DNA of 64,000 bases from assembly GCF_003991205.1 (NCBI RefSeq), contig NZ_RXOZ01000008.1, forward strand, positions 1 to 64,000. Reading direction: 5' to 3'. Shown piece by piece: positions 40,948 to 51,505 of the stretch. The translations under genes and the position numbers were made by a program. Position 1 is the stretch's first letter, and every line of letters starts with the position of its first letter. The DNA is from Georgenia sp. SYP-B2076. Lineage in GTDB: Bacteria; Actinomycetota; Actinomycetes; Actinomycetales; Actinomycetaceae. The notes under the pieces are model-generated. The model saw nothing but the letters and a program-made list of their open reading frames with translations, was not told the origin of the DNA and made no database searches.

Positions 40948-41642
40948 GTGAGGAAGCTAGCACCACGGCGGAGGGCGGCGCGCGCCGGATCCGCGTGCTC
41001 ATCGTCGACGACCACGCGCTGGTGCGCGCGGGCGTGCGGGCCGAGCTGGCCACCCATGCCCCGGACATCGACGTCGTGGGGGAGGCCGACGACGTCGAGG
41101 GCGCTGTGGCCGCCGCCCACGCGCTGCGCCCCGACGTCGTCCTGCTCGACGTCCACCTGCCCGGCGGGCACGGGGGCGGCGGCGCCGAGGTGGTCGCGGC
41201 GTGCGCGGACCTGCTCGCCGGGACCCGGTTCCTGGCGCTGTCGGTCTCGGACGCCAGCGAGGACGTCGTCGCGGTGATCCGTGCCGGCGCACGCGGCTAT
41301 GTGACCAAGGCGATCAGCGCGCAGGAGCTGGCGGAGGCGGTGCGCCGGGTGGCCGCCGGCGACGCCGCGTTCTCGCCCCGCCTTGCCGGCTTCGTCCTGG
41401 ACGCCTTCGGCACGGCCGCCGCGGACGTCGCGGTGCACGACGACGAGCTGGACCGTCTCACCGCCCGGGAGCGGGAGGTCATGCGGCTCATCGCCCGCGG
41501 GTACACCTACAAGGAGGTCGCCGCGGAGCTGTTCATCTCCATCAAGACGGTGGAGACCCACGTCTCCGCCGTCCTGCGCAAGCTCCAGCTCTCCTCCCGC
41601 CACGAGCTGACGCGCTGGGCGGCCGCCCGCCGGCTGCTGTGA
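40944..41642 (+). CDS. LuxR/NarL-family response regulator
   Basis: 232 residues. The receiver domain (about 17-135) has VLIVDDHALVRAGV with the acidic pair, the phosphoacceptor Asp in VVLLDVHLPGGHGGG, and the conserved Lys in GYVTKAISAQEL. A LuxR helix-turn-helix (about 165-225) follows with LTAREREVMRLIARGYTYKEVA and ISIKTVETHVSAVLRKL. It is coupled by a 4-base overlap to its PspC-histidine kinase and forms a LiaRS-like pair. A likely target is the divergent PspC gene. Confidence 0.92.
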   Translation: MSEEASTTAEGGARRIRVLIVDDHALVRAGVRAELATHAPDIDVVGEADDVEGAVAAAHALRPDVVLLDVHLPGGHGGGGAEVVAACADLLAGTRFLALSVSDASEDVVAVIRAGARGYVTKAISAQELAEAVRRVAAGDAAFSPRLAGFVLDAFGTAAADVAVHDDELDRLTAREREVMRLIARGYTYKEVAAELFISIKTVETHVSAVLRKLQLSSRHELTRWAAARRLL

Positions 41643-41730
41643 CCCGCGCCGGCGGCGGTGTGACGAGGCTCTCGCCGCCCGGCGGCCCGCTTGGCGACGA
41701 CGTGTCAGAAACTTTCCTAGGGTGGCGGTT

Positions 41731-42072
41731 ATGGACATCGTCAGCGGCATCTTCCTCGTCATCCACATGATCGGCTGGGCGATCGTGCTCGGCGGCACGC
41801 TGACCCACCTGCGGCCGCCGCGCATCGCGAAGGGCGTCACCCACGGCGCGCTGACCGCCCTCGTCGCCGGCCTGGTGCTGACCGGCCTGGCCGAGATGGG
41901 CGACGGCGACGTGAACCACGTCAAGATCGCGGTCAAGCTCGTCGTCACCCTGGTGATCACGTTCCTGGCGTTCCGCGGCTCCCGCCAGGAGGAGAGGGCC
42001 ACCACGGCCCTGGTCGGCTCCGTCGCCGGCCTGACCGTCCTGAACATCGCCATCGCCGTACTCTGGCGCTGA
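41731..42072 (+). CDS. Small four-helix membrane protein
   Basis: 113 residues with four hydrophobic segments (about 2-25, 38-56, 66-84 and 92-112) and charged loops. It begins MDIVSGIFLVIHMIGWAIVLGG. I know similar unnamed proteins from Micrococcales, but no function. I chose the ATG at 41731: TAGGGT lies 7 bases before it, which fits a leaderless start; a GTG 9 bases upstream is the alternative. Confidence 0.65.
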   Translation: MDIVSGIFLVIHMIGWAIVLGGTLTHLRPPRIAKGVTHGALTALVAGLVLTGLAEMGDGDVNHVKIAVKLVVTLVITFLAFRGSRQEERATTALVGSVAGLTVLNIAIAVLWR

Positions 42073-42094
42073 CCGCTACCCGGAGGGCACCTCA

Positions 42095-42577
42095 GTGGAA
42101 CCGATCGGTGAGCTCCTCGTCGGCCTCGTCATCCTCGTCGGCCTCGTCGGCGCCGTGGTCCAGCTCTACCCGGGTGGCCTCGTCGTCCTGGCGGCCGTCG
42201 CTGTGTGGGGCGTGGTCGCCGGGGGCGTCGTCGGATGGACGGTGCTCGTCGTCGCGGCCCTCGCCGTGCTGGGCGCGGGCGTGGCCAAGTACCTCCTGGC
42301 GGGGCGCTACCTCACCCGGGCCGGGGTCCCCGGACGCACCCTGCTCGTCGGCGGCGTGCTCGGCGTCGTCGGGTTCTTCGTCATCCCGGTCGTGGGCCTG
42401 CCCATCGGCTTCGTGGCCGGCGTGTACCTCGCCGAGATGGCCCGCCGCCGCAACCAGGGCGAGGCCTGGCGCGCCACCGTGGCTGCCCTCAAGGCCACGG
42501 GCCTGACCGTCCTCATCGAGCTGGCCGGGGCGCTCGTCGCCACCGGCGCCTGGGTTGTCGGCCTCCTCCTGACCTGA
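42095..42577 (+). CDS. DUF456 membrane protein
   Basis: 160 residues, about four or five membrane helices, with the DUF456 core: QLYPGGLVVLAAVAVWGVV, the loop KYLLAGRYLTRAGVPGRTLLVGG, and IGFVAGVYLAEMARRRNQGEAWRATVAALK. The charged helix before the last membrane span is typical. Function unknown. The GTG at 42095 has a GGAGGG site, and the gene follows the previous one by 22 bases. Confidence 0.8.
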   Translation: MEPIGELLVGLVILVGLVGAVVQLYPGGLVVLAAVAVWGVVAGGVVGWTVLVVAALAVLGAGVAKYLLAGRYLTRAGVPGRTLLVGGVLGVVGFFVIPVVGLPIGFVAGVYLAEMARRRNQGEAWRATVAALKATGLTVLIELAGALVATGAWVVGLLLT

Positions 42578-42654
42578 GGCGTCGCTCACGGCCGGCCCCG
42601 TCCCTGTGGGCCGCGTGCCCGGGTGTCGGTGGGCCCGCTTACGCTTGTGACGAG

Positions 42655-45366
42655 ATGACTTCACTGTTTGACAACCTGCCCCTGCCCGGCCTGTCCTCCC
42701 TGGACCTGCCGCCGCTGCCCGCTGCCCTCGCCCCGCGGGACGACCCCGACGAGTACCGGGCGGGCCCGCCACCCGGGGCGGAGCTCGGTGCCGTGCGCCG
42801 CGGCGCCGCGGCGCCGCTGGCCTCCCAGGCCGTGCTGACCGCCGGCGCGCCGGGCCCGGACGCCGCGCAGTCCGAGGATCCGGTGGCGCGCGCCCGCCGA
42901 CGCGCGGGCCTGGAGACCTCGGCTCGCCCGGGGCGCCCCGAGCTGGACCCCGCGATGCTGGTGGAGGGGCTCAACCCGCAGCAGCGCGCCGCCGTCGTCC
43001 ACACCGGCGGGCCGCTGCTGATCGTGGCCGGCGCCGGCTCGGGCAAGACCCGGGTGCTCACCCACCGCATCGCGTACCTGCTCGCCACGGGCAGGGCCCG
43101 GCCGGGCGAGGTGCTGGCGATCACGTTCACGAACAAGGCGGCGGCCGAGATGCGCGAGCGCGTCTCGGCGCTCGTTGGCCCGGCGGGGGCCCGGATGTGG
43201 GTGTCCACCTTCCACTCGGCGTGCGTCCGCATCTTGCGCAAGGAGCACGACGTGCTCGGGCTGCGCTCGAGCTTCTCGATCTACGACGCCGCAGACTCCC
43301 AGCGGCTGATGACCCTCGTGTGCCGCCAGCTGGACCTCGACCCCAAGCGGTTCCCGCCCAAGGCGTTCTCGCGCAAGGTCTCCGACCTGAAGAACGAGCT
43401 CGTCGACCCGGAGGACTACGCCGCAACCGTCGCCGACTCCGGCGAGTTCGACAGGTCGCTCGCCGAGGCCTACACCATGTACAACCAGCGCCTGCGTCAG
43501 GCCCACGCGCTCGACTTCGACGACCTCATCATGACGACCGTCAACCTGCTGCAGGCCTTCCCGGCCGTGGCGGAGCACTACCGCCGCCGGTTCCGCCACG
43601 TCCTGGTCGACGAGTACCAGGACACGAACCACGCCCAGTACGTGCTCATCCGCGAGCTCGCCGGGGTGGACCGGCCGGACGACCCGGCCGGGGACGGTGC
43701 CGGGCCGCGGGCGCTGCCGCCTGCGGAGCTGACGGTGGTCGGCGACGCCGACCAGTCCATCTACGCCTTCCGCGGGGCCACGATCCGCAACATCCTCGAG
43801 TTCGAGGAGGACTACCCGAGCGCCACCACGATCCTGCTGGAGCAGAACTACCGCTCCACGCAGAACATCCTCACCGCGGCCAACGCCGTGATCTCCCGCA
43901 ACGCCGGACGCCGGGCCAAGAACCTGTGGACGGACTCGGGCGCCGGCGCCCTGATCGTGGGCTACGTGGCGGACTCCGAGCACGAGGAGGCCCGGTTCAT
44001 CGCCGAGGAGATCGACCGGCTCGGCGACGAGGTGGGCACCCGCCCGGGTGACGTGGCGATCTTCTACCGGACCAACGCCCAGTCCCGGGCGCTGGAGGAG
44101 GTGCTGGTGCGCACCGGCATCCCGTACAAGGTCGTCGGCGGCACCCGGTTCTACGAGCGCAAGGAGATCAAGGACGCCGTCGCGTACCTGCGCGCGGTAG
44201 CCAACCCCGACGACGGCGTGAACCTGCGCCGCATCCTCAACGTGCCCAAGCGCGGGCTCGGGGACCGGGCGGAGGCCATGCTGGCCGCGCACGCCGAGCG
44301 GGAGCGCGTCTCCTTCGGGCAGGCCATCGCCGACGCCGCCGCCGGGCCCGGCGCGCAGCGCGACGGTGCCCCGGTGCCCGAGGTCATCGGACTGGCCACC
44401 CGCGCGCGCACCCAGGTGACGGCCTTCCACGAGCTCATGACCGGGCTGCGGGACATGGCCGGCGACGGCGCCACCCCCGCCGAGGTCCTCGACGCCGCCC
44501 TCGACCGGTCCGGGTACCTCGCGGAGCTGCGGGCGAGCGAGGACCCGCAGGACGCCACGCGCGTGGAGAACCTCGCGGAGCTGCACGCCGTGGCGGCCGA
44601 GTTCTCCGAGCAGGATCCCGAGGGCGACCTCGGCGACTTCCTCGAGCGGGTCTCCCTCGTGGCGGACTCCGACCAGATCCCCGACGCCGCCGGCGCCGAC
44701 CAGGGGCAGGTCACCCTCATGACCGTGCACACCGCCAAGGGCCTGGAGTTCCCGGTCGTGTTCGTCACGGGCCTCGAGGACGGCACGTTCCCGCACCAGC
44801 GGTCCCTCAGCGAGGAGGACGAGCTCTCCGAGGAGCGCCGCCTCGCCTACGTCGCGCTGACGCGGGCGCGCGAGCGGCTCTACCTCTCCCGCGCCGCGGT
44901 GCGCACCGCCTGGGGGATGCCCCAGCAGTTCCCCGCATCCCGCTTCCTCGACGACATCCCCACCGAGCTCGTGGACTGGCGGCGCGCCGAGTCCTCCATG
45001 GAGACCCTGCGCGGGAGCGCCGGCTACGGGTCCGGCGGCTACGGCTCCGGCGGCTACGGCTCCGGGGGCCGGCGAGGCGGCGACGGGACCTCGCGCGGCG
45101 GTTCGGGGGCGCGCAGCGGCCCCGTGCGCACCGGCAGGCTCGGTTCCACCACGGACACGACGCCGAGCTTCGGGCCGGGCGCGCCCCGACCGGCCGGTGA
45201 CATCCCCGGCCTGGACATCGGGGACAAGGTCACCCACGACAGCTATGGCGTGGGCACCGTCATCGGGCTGGAGGGCTCGGGCTCGTCCGCGGTGGCGAAG
45301 ATCGACTTCGGTGGCGGGCAGACCAAGCGCCTGCTCCTCCGGTACTCGCCGGTCACGAAGCTCTAG
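42655..45366 (+). CDS. pcrA: ATP-dependent DNA helicase PcrA/UvrD
   Basis: A superfamily 1A 3'-5' helicase for nucleotide-excision repair and for clearing RecA and stalled polymerases. The 903-residue product has LNPQQRAAVVHTGGPLL (Q motif), Walker A AGAGSGKTR near 124-132, motif II VDEYQDTN, motif III GDADQSIYAFRGA and motif VI VALTRARERLYLSR. The C-terminal tail has three GYGSGG repeats (45024-45067) and a Tudor-like domain (GDKVTHDSYGVGTVIG) that may bind RNA polymerase. The N-terminal 100 residues before the Q motif are non-conserved. TACGCT lies 9 bases before the ATG. Confidence 0.96.
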   Translation: MTSLFDNLPLPGLSSLDLPPLPAALAPRDDPDEYRAGPPPGAELGAVRRGAAAPLASQAVLTAGAPGPDAAQSEDPVARARRRAGLETSARPGRPELDPAMLVEGLNPQQRAAVVHTGGPLLIVAGAGSGKTRVLTHRIAYLLATGRARPGEVLAITFTNKAAAEMRERVSALVGPAGARMWVSTFHSACVRILRKEHDVLGLRSSFSIYDAADSQRLMTLVCRQLDLDPKRFPPKAFSRKVSDLKNELVDPEDYAATVADSGEFDRSLAEAYTMYNQRLRQAHALDFDDLIMTTVNLLQAFPAVAEHYRRRFRHVLVDEYQDTNHAQYVLIRELAGVDRPDDPAGDGAGPRALPPAELTVVGDADQSIYAFRGATIRNILEFEEDYPSATTILLEQNYRSTQNILTAANAVISRNAGRRAKNLWTDSGAGALIVGYVADSEHEEARFIAEEIDRLGDEVGTRPGDVAIFYRTNAQSRALEEVLVRTGIPYKVVGGTRFYERKEIKDAVAYLRAVANPDDGVNLRRILNVPKRGLGDRAEAMLAAHAERERVSFGQAIADAAAGPGAQRDGAPVPEVIGLATRARTQVTAFHELMTGLRDMAGDGATPAEVLDAALDRSGYLAELRASEDPQDATRVENLAELHAVAAEFSEQDPEGDLGDFLERVSLVADSDQIPDAAGADQGQVTLMTVHTAKGLEFPVVFVTGLEDGTFPHQRSLSEEDELSEERRLAYVALTRARERLYLSRAAVRTAWGMPQQFPASRFLDDIPTELVDWRRAESSMETLRGSAGYGSGGYGSGGYGSGGRRGGDGTSRGGSGARSGPVRTGRLGSTTDTTPSFGPGAPRPAGDIPGLDIGDKVTHDSYGVGTVIGLEGSGSSAVAKIDFGGGQTKRLLLRYSPVTKL

Positions 45367-45374
45367 CGGCGCGG

Positions 45375-45407
45375 GCCGGCCCCGCGCGGACTCCGTGCGG
45401 GGCCGGC
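45375..45407 (+). terminator. Terminator after pcrA
   Basis: An 11-bp GC stem (45375-45385 with 45397-45407) with an 11-base loop, 9 bases after the pcrA stop. Confidence 0.6.
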
Positions 45408-45524
45408 AACCCGCCGTCGGCGTGCGGACCGGCAACCCGCCGCCCCGCGCGGCGTCCCGGCTCGTGTGGGTGCGCGCGCCTAACCTCGACCTGCACGGCA
45501 CCTTCCGGCCCCGGGGAGGCACAG

Positions 45525-47681
45525 ATGACCACGCAGGCGCTGCAGGAACGTGCGCCGCGTGCGCGCCCCGCCGGCGAAGACGGCCGCATCGAGGGACTGG
45601 ACGGGCTGCGCGCCCTCGCCGTCGCCGCGGTGCTCGTGTACCACCTTCGCCCCGCGTCGTTGCCCGGCGGGTTCCTGGGCGTGGACATCTTCTTCGTCGT
45701 CTCCGGCTTCCTCATCACCACCCTGCTGCTGCGGGAGCTGCGCACGAAGCACCGTGTCGACCTGCCGCGGTTCTGGTTGCGGCGCGCCCGGCGGCTCCTG
45801 CCGGCGCTCGTCGGCGTCGTCCTGGTCAGCATCCCGTCCGCGTGGGCGGTCAACACCGACCTGCTCGTGAGCATCGGCCGGCAGGCCCTCGGGGCGCTCA
45901 CCTTCTCCAGCAACTGGCTGGAGATCGCGGCCGGCTCCAGCTACTTCACCGCCACGGCCCCGCAGCTGTTCGTGAACTTCTGGTCGCTGGCGGTGGAGGA
46001 GCAGTTCTACCTCCTCTGGCCGATCCTCCTCGTCGCCCTTGTCGCGGCGACGTCGTCGGCGCGACAGCGCGTCCGGCTCGCCCTCGGGGCGGCCGCCGCC
46101 TCGGCCGGGCTCATGGCCGTGCTCCACACCCCGGGCCAGGACGCGACCCGCGTCTACTACGGGACCGACACCCACGCCTTCGGGCTCCTGCTGGGGGTGG
46201 CGCTCGCGTTCGCCTGGGCCGCGCCGGGCGGGGTCCTGCGCTCGCGGGGGTGGCGGCGGTGGCGGGCACGGACGGCCCTCGTCGCCCTCGCGGGGCTGGC
46301 GGCGCTCATGCTCACCCTGCGCCAGTCCAGCGCCTTCACCTTCCGCGGCGGCATCCTGCTCGCCTCGGTGCTCGCGATCGTGCTCGTCGCCGCGTTGCTG
46401 GGACCGCCCGGCCCCTTCCAGCGCCTGATGCGCCTGGCACCGCTGGAGTGGGTCGGGCAGCGCTCCTACGGGATCTACCTGTGGCACTGGCCGGTGCTGG
46501 TGATCCTCGCGGAGCTCCTGCCCACCGCGCACGACTCGCCGGCGCACTGGGCCCTGCGCGGGCTCGCGCTGGCGCTCACGCTCGCCATCGCGGCGGCGTC
46601 GTACCGGCTGCTCGAGCAGCCGGTACGCTCCCACGGCTTCCGGGGGGCCTGGCGGGCGTTCCGCGCCTCCCTGCGGAGCGCCGTCCCGCTCCGCCGCGTC
46701 CTCGCCCGCACGGTCGCCGGCGGGACGGGCGTCGCCGTCGTCGCCGCGCTCGTCGCCGTCGCGGTCGCGCCGGAGCGCACCCAGACCCAGAAGCAGATCG
46801 AGGCGGCCCAGCGGGCGGTCGACGCCTCGGCGGCCCAGGCGGGCAGAGTTGAGCTCCCCGCCGACGCGGACTTCACCATGCCCACGGGCGCGGAGATCAC
46901 GGGCTTCGGCGACTCGATCGTCGTCACCAGCGCGGACGGCCTCGAGGCCCGCTTCCCGGGGATCATGCTCGACGCGCGCTCGATCCGGCGATGGTCCGAC
47001 GGCGAGGCGGCCGTGGAGGGCCGCCTCGAGGAGGGCACGGTGCGCCGCGCCGTCTTCCTGGACTTCGGCACCAACGCCGGGGTGCGCGACAAGGCCCTCG
47101 TGCGCCGGGTGCTCGACTCCCTGGGGCCACGCCGGATGGTGGTGGTCGTCAACCTCTACGGCGGCAGCTACTGGATCCCCCAGGCGAACACGGCGCTCGA
47201 CGCCGTCGTCGAGGACTACCCCAACGCCATCGTCGCGGACTGGCACTCGGCGGTCTCCGAGCGGCCCGAGCTGCTGCAGGCCGACGGCATCCATCCCGGC
47301 ATCGAGGGGGCGCACCTCTACGCCAGGGTCGTCGCCGAGGCCTTCGCGGAGCTGTCGGAGCGCCTCACCGGTGTGCCGGTCCAGCTGCCCGGCGAGACGG
47401 CCGACGATCCGGCGTCCGGGACCGCGACGAACGCCCCGACGGACGGCTCAGTACCGGCGGACGGCTCCGTCCCGACGGACGGCCGGGCGGCCGGGCGGAT
47501 GACGATCCCCCAGGCGGGGCCGCGGCCGACGACCCCTCGGACGCGCCCGCAAACGGCGGTGCCCTGCGGAAACCCGAGCCCGCCGGGCGCCCGAACGGAT
47601 GACCCGGCGCGTCACCCCAGGTCGGTTCACGCGCCGTCCCGCACCGTGGGAAGGTGTGAGACCCACGCCACGGCGCGATAG
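45525..47681 (+). CDS. OatA-like acyltransferase with SGNH domain
   Basis: 718 residues. An acyltransferase-3 membrane domain (about 20-380, ten or so helices) has GLRALAVAAVLVYHL, FFVVSGFLITTLLL, RRLLPALVGVV, WSLAVEEQFYLLWPI and YGIYLWHWPVL. An extracellular SGNH hydrolase-like domain (about 450-620) follows, with GDSIVV (block I) and DGIHPG (Asp-His of block V). A low-complexity tail ends it. Such proteins O-acetylate peptidoglycan or other wall polymers, with the first domain bringing acetyl across the membrane. The ATG has a GGGGAGG site. The substrate is unknown. Confidence 0.88.
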   Translation: MTTQALQERAPRARPAGEDGRIEGLDGLRALAVAAVLVYHLRPASLPGGFLGVDIFFVVSGFLITTLLLRELRTKHRVDLPRFWLRRARRLLPALVGVVLVSIPSAWAVNTDLLVSIGRQALGALTFSSNWLEIAAGSSYFTATAPQLFVNFWSLAVEEQFYLLWPILLVALVAATSSARQRVRLALGAAAASAGLMAVLHTPGQDATRVYYGTDTHAFGLLLGVALAFAWAAPGGVLRSRGWRRWRARTALVALAGLAALMLTLRQSSAFTFRGGILLASVLAIVLVAALLGPPGPFQRLMRLAPLEWVGQRSYGIYLWHWPVLVILAELLPTAHDSPAHWALRGLALALTLAIAAASYRLLEQPVRSHGFRGAWRAFRASLRSAVPLRRVLARTVAGGTGVAVVAALVAVAVAPERTQTQKQIEAAQRAVDASAAQAGRVELPADADFTMPTGAEITGFGDSIVVTSADGLEARFPGIMLDARSIRRWSDGEAAVEGRLEEGTVRRAVFLDFGTNAGVRDKALVRRVLDSLGPRRMVVVVNLYGGSYWIPQANTALDAVVEDYPNAIVADWHSAVSERPELLQADGIHPGIEGAHLYARVVAEAFAELSERLTGVPVQLPGETADDPASGTATNAPTDGSVPADGSVPTDGRAAGRMTIPQAGPRPTTPRTRPQTAVPCGNPSPPGARTDDPARHPRSVHAPSRTVGRCETHATAR

Positions 47682-47697
47682 GCTCTCGACCGAGATG

Positions 47698-47710
47698 TCT
47701 CGATGTCGAG
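47698..47710 (+). promoter_or_regulatory. TCTCGATGTCGAG box upstream of sucCD
   Basis: The 13-base box, with inner dyad CTCGA-TG-TCGAG, is identical to one at 57848-57860 upstream of icd. Both are followed one or two bases later by ATCTG in the -10 region (TATCTG here, TAATCT at icd). An operator for a shared TCA-cycle regulator is the simplest reading; the regulator is not known. Confidence 0.55.
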
Positions 47711-47744
47711 GTATCTGGAGACTTCAACGGAAGGACGCAGCGGG

Positions 47745-48911
47745 GTGGACCTCTTCGAGTACCAGGCTCGTGACGTATTCGAGAAGCACGGCGTGCCCGT
47801 GCTCCGCGGGATCGTGGCGACAACACCCGCCGAGGCGCGGGCCGCGGCCGAGCAGCTCGGTGGTGGCACCGTCGTCGTCAAGGCGCAGGTGAAGACCGGT
47901 GGACGTGGCAAGGCGGGCGGCGTCAAGCTCGCCCACAGCCCCGAGGAGGCGGAGACCCACGCCTCCGCGATCCTTGGCATGGACATCAAGGGGCACACCG
48001 TGCACCGGGTGATGATCGCCGAGGGCGCCAAGATCGCCGAGGAGTACTACTTCTCGGTGCTCCTGGACCGCTCGAACCGCAGCTACCTCGCGATGGCCTC
48101 CGTCGAGGGCGGCATGGAGATCGAGGAGCTCGCGGTCGAGCGGCCCGAGGCGCTCGCCCGCGTCGCCGTCGACCCGGTCGTGGGCATCGACGCGGCCAAG
48201 GCCGCCGAGATCGTCGCCCAGGCGGGCTTCGCACCGGAGGTGGCCGACGAGGTCGCCGCCGTGATCGAGAAGCTGTGGACGGTCTACAAGGAGGAGGACG
48301 CGACCCTGGTCGAGGTCAACCCCCTCGTGCGTACCGAGGGCGGCGCCATCGTCGCGCTGGACGGGAAGGTCACGCTCGACGAGAACGCCGGGTTCCGCCA
48401 CGCCGACCATGCCGAGCTCGAGGACAAGGCCGCCGCGGACCCGCTCGAGGCCAAGGCCAAGGCCGCCGGCCTGAACTACGTCAAGCTCGACGGCGAGGTC
48501 GGCATCATCGGCAACGGCGCGGGGCTGGTCATGAGCACCCTCGACGTCGTCGCCTACGCGGGCGAGCAGCACGGCGTGCGCCCCGCGAACTTCCTCGACA
48601 TCGGCGGCGGCGCCGACGCCAACATCATGGCCAGCGGCCTGGACGTCATCCTCGGCGACCCGCAGGTCAAGAGCGTCTTCGTCAACGTCTTCGGCGGCAT
48701 CACCGCCTGCGACCAGGTGGCCAGCGGCATCGTGCAGGCCCTGGACATCCTGGGCGACAAGGAGAGCAAGCCGCTCGTGGTGCGCCTGGACGGCAACAAC
48801 GTCGTCGAGGGCCGGCGCATCCTCAACGAGGCCAACCACCCGCTCGTGACCCTGGTCGACACGATGGACGAGGCGGCCGCCAAGGCCGCCGAGCTCGCGG
48901 CCGCGAAGTAA
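47745..48911 (+). CDS. sucC: Succinyl-CoA synthetase subunit beta
   Basis: With SucD, converts succinyl-CoA, ADP or GDP and phosphate into succinate, CoA and ATP or GTP. 388 residues: an ATP-grasp domain (about 5-230) with [34 protein letters not shown] and VEVNPLV, then a CoA-ligase domain with [25 protein letters not shown] and [11 protein letters not shown]. The GTG start follows GGAAGGA. The stop is 16 bases before the sucD ATG. The promoter carries the box shared with icd. Confidence 0.96.
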   Translation: MDLFEYQARDVFEKHGVPVLRGIVATTPAEARAAAEQLGGGTVVVKAQVKTGGRGKAGGVKLAHSPEEAETHASAILGMDIKGHTVHRVMIAEGAKIAEEYYFSVLLDRSNRSYLAMASVEGGMEIEELAVERPEALARVAVDPVVGIDAAKAAEIVAQAGFAPEVADEVAAVIEKLWTVYKEEDATLVEVNPLVRTEGGAIVALDGKVTLDENAGFRHADHAELEDKAAADPLEAKAKAAGLNYVKLDGEVGIIGNGAGLVMSTLDVVAYAGEQHGVRPANFLDIGGGADANIMASGLDVILGDPQVKSVFVNVFGGITACDQVASGIVQALDILGDKESKPLVVRLDGNNVVEGRRILNEANHPLVTLVDTMDEAAAKAAELAAAK

Positions 48912-48927
48912 GGACGGAACAGCAACA

Positions 48928-49848
<921 letters not shown>

Positions 49849-49883
49849 CCCCGCCCCGCACGGCGGCCGCATCGCGGTAGCCC

Positions 49884-49937
49884 CGAACAGGCCCCGCCCG
49901 GAGTTCCCCCGCGGAACTCCGGGGCGGGGCCTGTTCG
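49884..49937 (+). terminator. Long terminator after sucCD
   Basis: A stem of about 24 bp with one bulged base and a 5-base loop, built on CGAACAGGCCCCGCC and its complement, 35 bases after the sucD stop. Confidence 0.75.
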
Positions 49938-50032
49938 CTGCCCGCCCCGGCCGGGACCGGTGAAGATCACCCGGGCCGACACGCCGCCCGGGCAACGCCC
50001 CGCCGACGCCGTCAGGCCGGACGATGGAGGGG

Positions 50033-51505
50033 ATGCCCACCACGACCGAGCGCAAGGCGCCGCACGTCATCGAAGCTTCGACGTCGCAGCGGCGCCGCCG
50101 CATGCCCGAGGGCTGGATGCGCGGCCTCGTCGGGGGCGTCGAGTCGGCCGCGATCGGGCTGGTGACCGTGGTGGTGCCCGCCATCGCGACCTACGTGGCC
50201 ACGGCCGCCGCGCCGGCCCTCGGTGACGCGTCGTGGCAGGCGGCGGCCGCCACCGGCACGTCGTTCTGGCTGCTCGGGCACGGCGGCACGATGGTCGTCG
50301 GCGGGGGAGCGGTCTCGGTGGTCCCGCTCGGGCTGGCCCTGCTCGGGGTGGCCCTGGCCTACGGCGCGACCCGGCGCATGCGGCTGGGGTCCGTCGGGGC
50401 CGCGGCCTTCGTGCCCGTGGGGTACCTCCTCGTGGTCCTGGTCGCCGCGGCCGCGTCGCCGCTGCCGACGAACCTGGCCGCGGCGGCGGCCGGCGGCCTG
50501 GCCGTCAGCACGCTCGGCGCCGCCCTGGCCCTGCGGCGCGGTCGCGTCCCCGCACCGCCCGGGTGGACACACCGGCTCCAGAAGGTCCCGGGCGCGGTCA
50601 CCGACGGGCTGCTCGGCACGCTGTGGGCGCTCACCGGGCTCGCCGCGGTCGCGGTGGTGCTCGGCGCGCTCGCGGCGGTGGCCGGCTGGGACCGGATCCT
50701 CATGATCCAGGACGGCTACGCGCCCGACGTGGTCAGTGCGGTCGTGATGGTGCTCGCGCAGGTCGTGTACCTGCCCACCGCGCTCGTGTGGGCGCTCGCG
50801 TTCGCGGCCGGGCCGGGGTTCGCCGTCGGCGCCGGCACGCACTTCTCGGCCGCCGCCGTGACCACGGCGCCCCTGCCGGCGATCCCCCTGCTCGGCGCGC
50901 TGCCCTCGCCCGGGGCGTCGGCGCTGAGCTGGATCGTGCTGGCGCCCGTGGCGGTCGGCGTCGGGGTGGGGCTCTGGCTGGGCCGCCGCCGGCGCCAGGA
51001 GTCGTTGGCCTGGGCGGCGGCCGGTGCGCTGGTCGTGGGCGCCGGGGCGGCGCTCGTCACGGGTGCGCTCGCGCTGGCGGCGTCCGGCGGGATCGGCCCG
51101 GGGCGCATGTCCGTCGTCGGCCCGGAGCCCGCGGCCGTGGCCGGGATGCTGCTCGCGGAGGTCGGTGGCGGGGCGCTCGTCGTCGTCGTCGCGCTGCACC
51201 CGCGCACCTGGGAGCTCCTGGGTGCGGGCGCGCGGACGGCACGTGGACGCGCCGTCGGCGCCGTGCGGCGTGGGGGCGGGCGCGCGGCCGCGCCGTCGCA
51301 CACGGATCCGCCGTCGCGCACGGAAGAGGCCCCGCACCCCGCACGGTCAGGCCCCACGGACCCGCGCAACGCCGGCGACGGCGGCCGCACCGGTGGCCGC
51401 ACCGGCGACGGAGGCCGCACCGGCGACGGCGGCCATGCCGGCCGCGGCACGCCCGGGTGGGGCGGCACGAAGCTGTCCGACTGGACGCGCCCTCAGGACG
51501 CCTGA
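50033..51505 (+). CDS. DUF6350 multi-spanning membrane protein
   Basis: 490 residues with eight to ten membrane helices from about 28 to 395, then a disordered tail with repeated GGRTGDGGRTGDGG units ending in GTKLSDWTRPQD. The LVGGVESAAIGLVTVVVPAIATYVAT first helix and the FWLLGHGGTMVVGG segment are those of the Actinomycete DUF6350 proteins, often encoded between sucD and purN as here. Function unknown. Two ATGs compete (50024 and 50033). GACGAT sits 7 bases before the second, which I prefer. The 3' end overlaps the next, convergent gene by 13 bp. Confidence 0.8.
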   Translation: MPTTTERKAPHVIEASTSQRRRRMPEGWMRGLVGGVESAAIGLVTVVVPAIATYVATAAAPALGDASWQAAAATGTSFWLLGHGGTMVVGGGAVSVVPLGLALLGVALAYGATRRMRLGSVGAAAFVPVGYLLVVLVAAAASPLPTNLAAAAAGGLAVSTLGAALALRRGRVPAPPGWTHRLQKVPGAVTDGLLGTLWALTGLAAVAVVLGALAAVAGWDRILMIQDGYAPDVVSAVVMVLAQVVYLPTALVWALAFAAGPGFAVGAGTHFSAAAVTTAPLPAIPLLGALPSPGASALSWIVLAPVAVGVGVGLWLGRRRRQESLAWAAAGALVVGAGAALVTGALALAASGGIGPGRMSVVGPEPAAVAGMLLAEVGGGALVVVVALHPRTWELLGAGARTARGRAVGAVRRGGGRAAAPSHTDPPSRTEEAPHPARSGPTDPRNAGDGGRTGGRTGDGGRTGDGGHAGRGTPGWGGTKLSDWTRPQDA

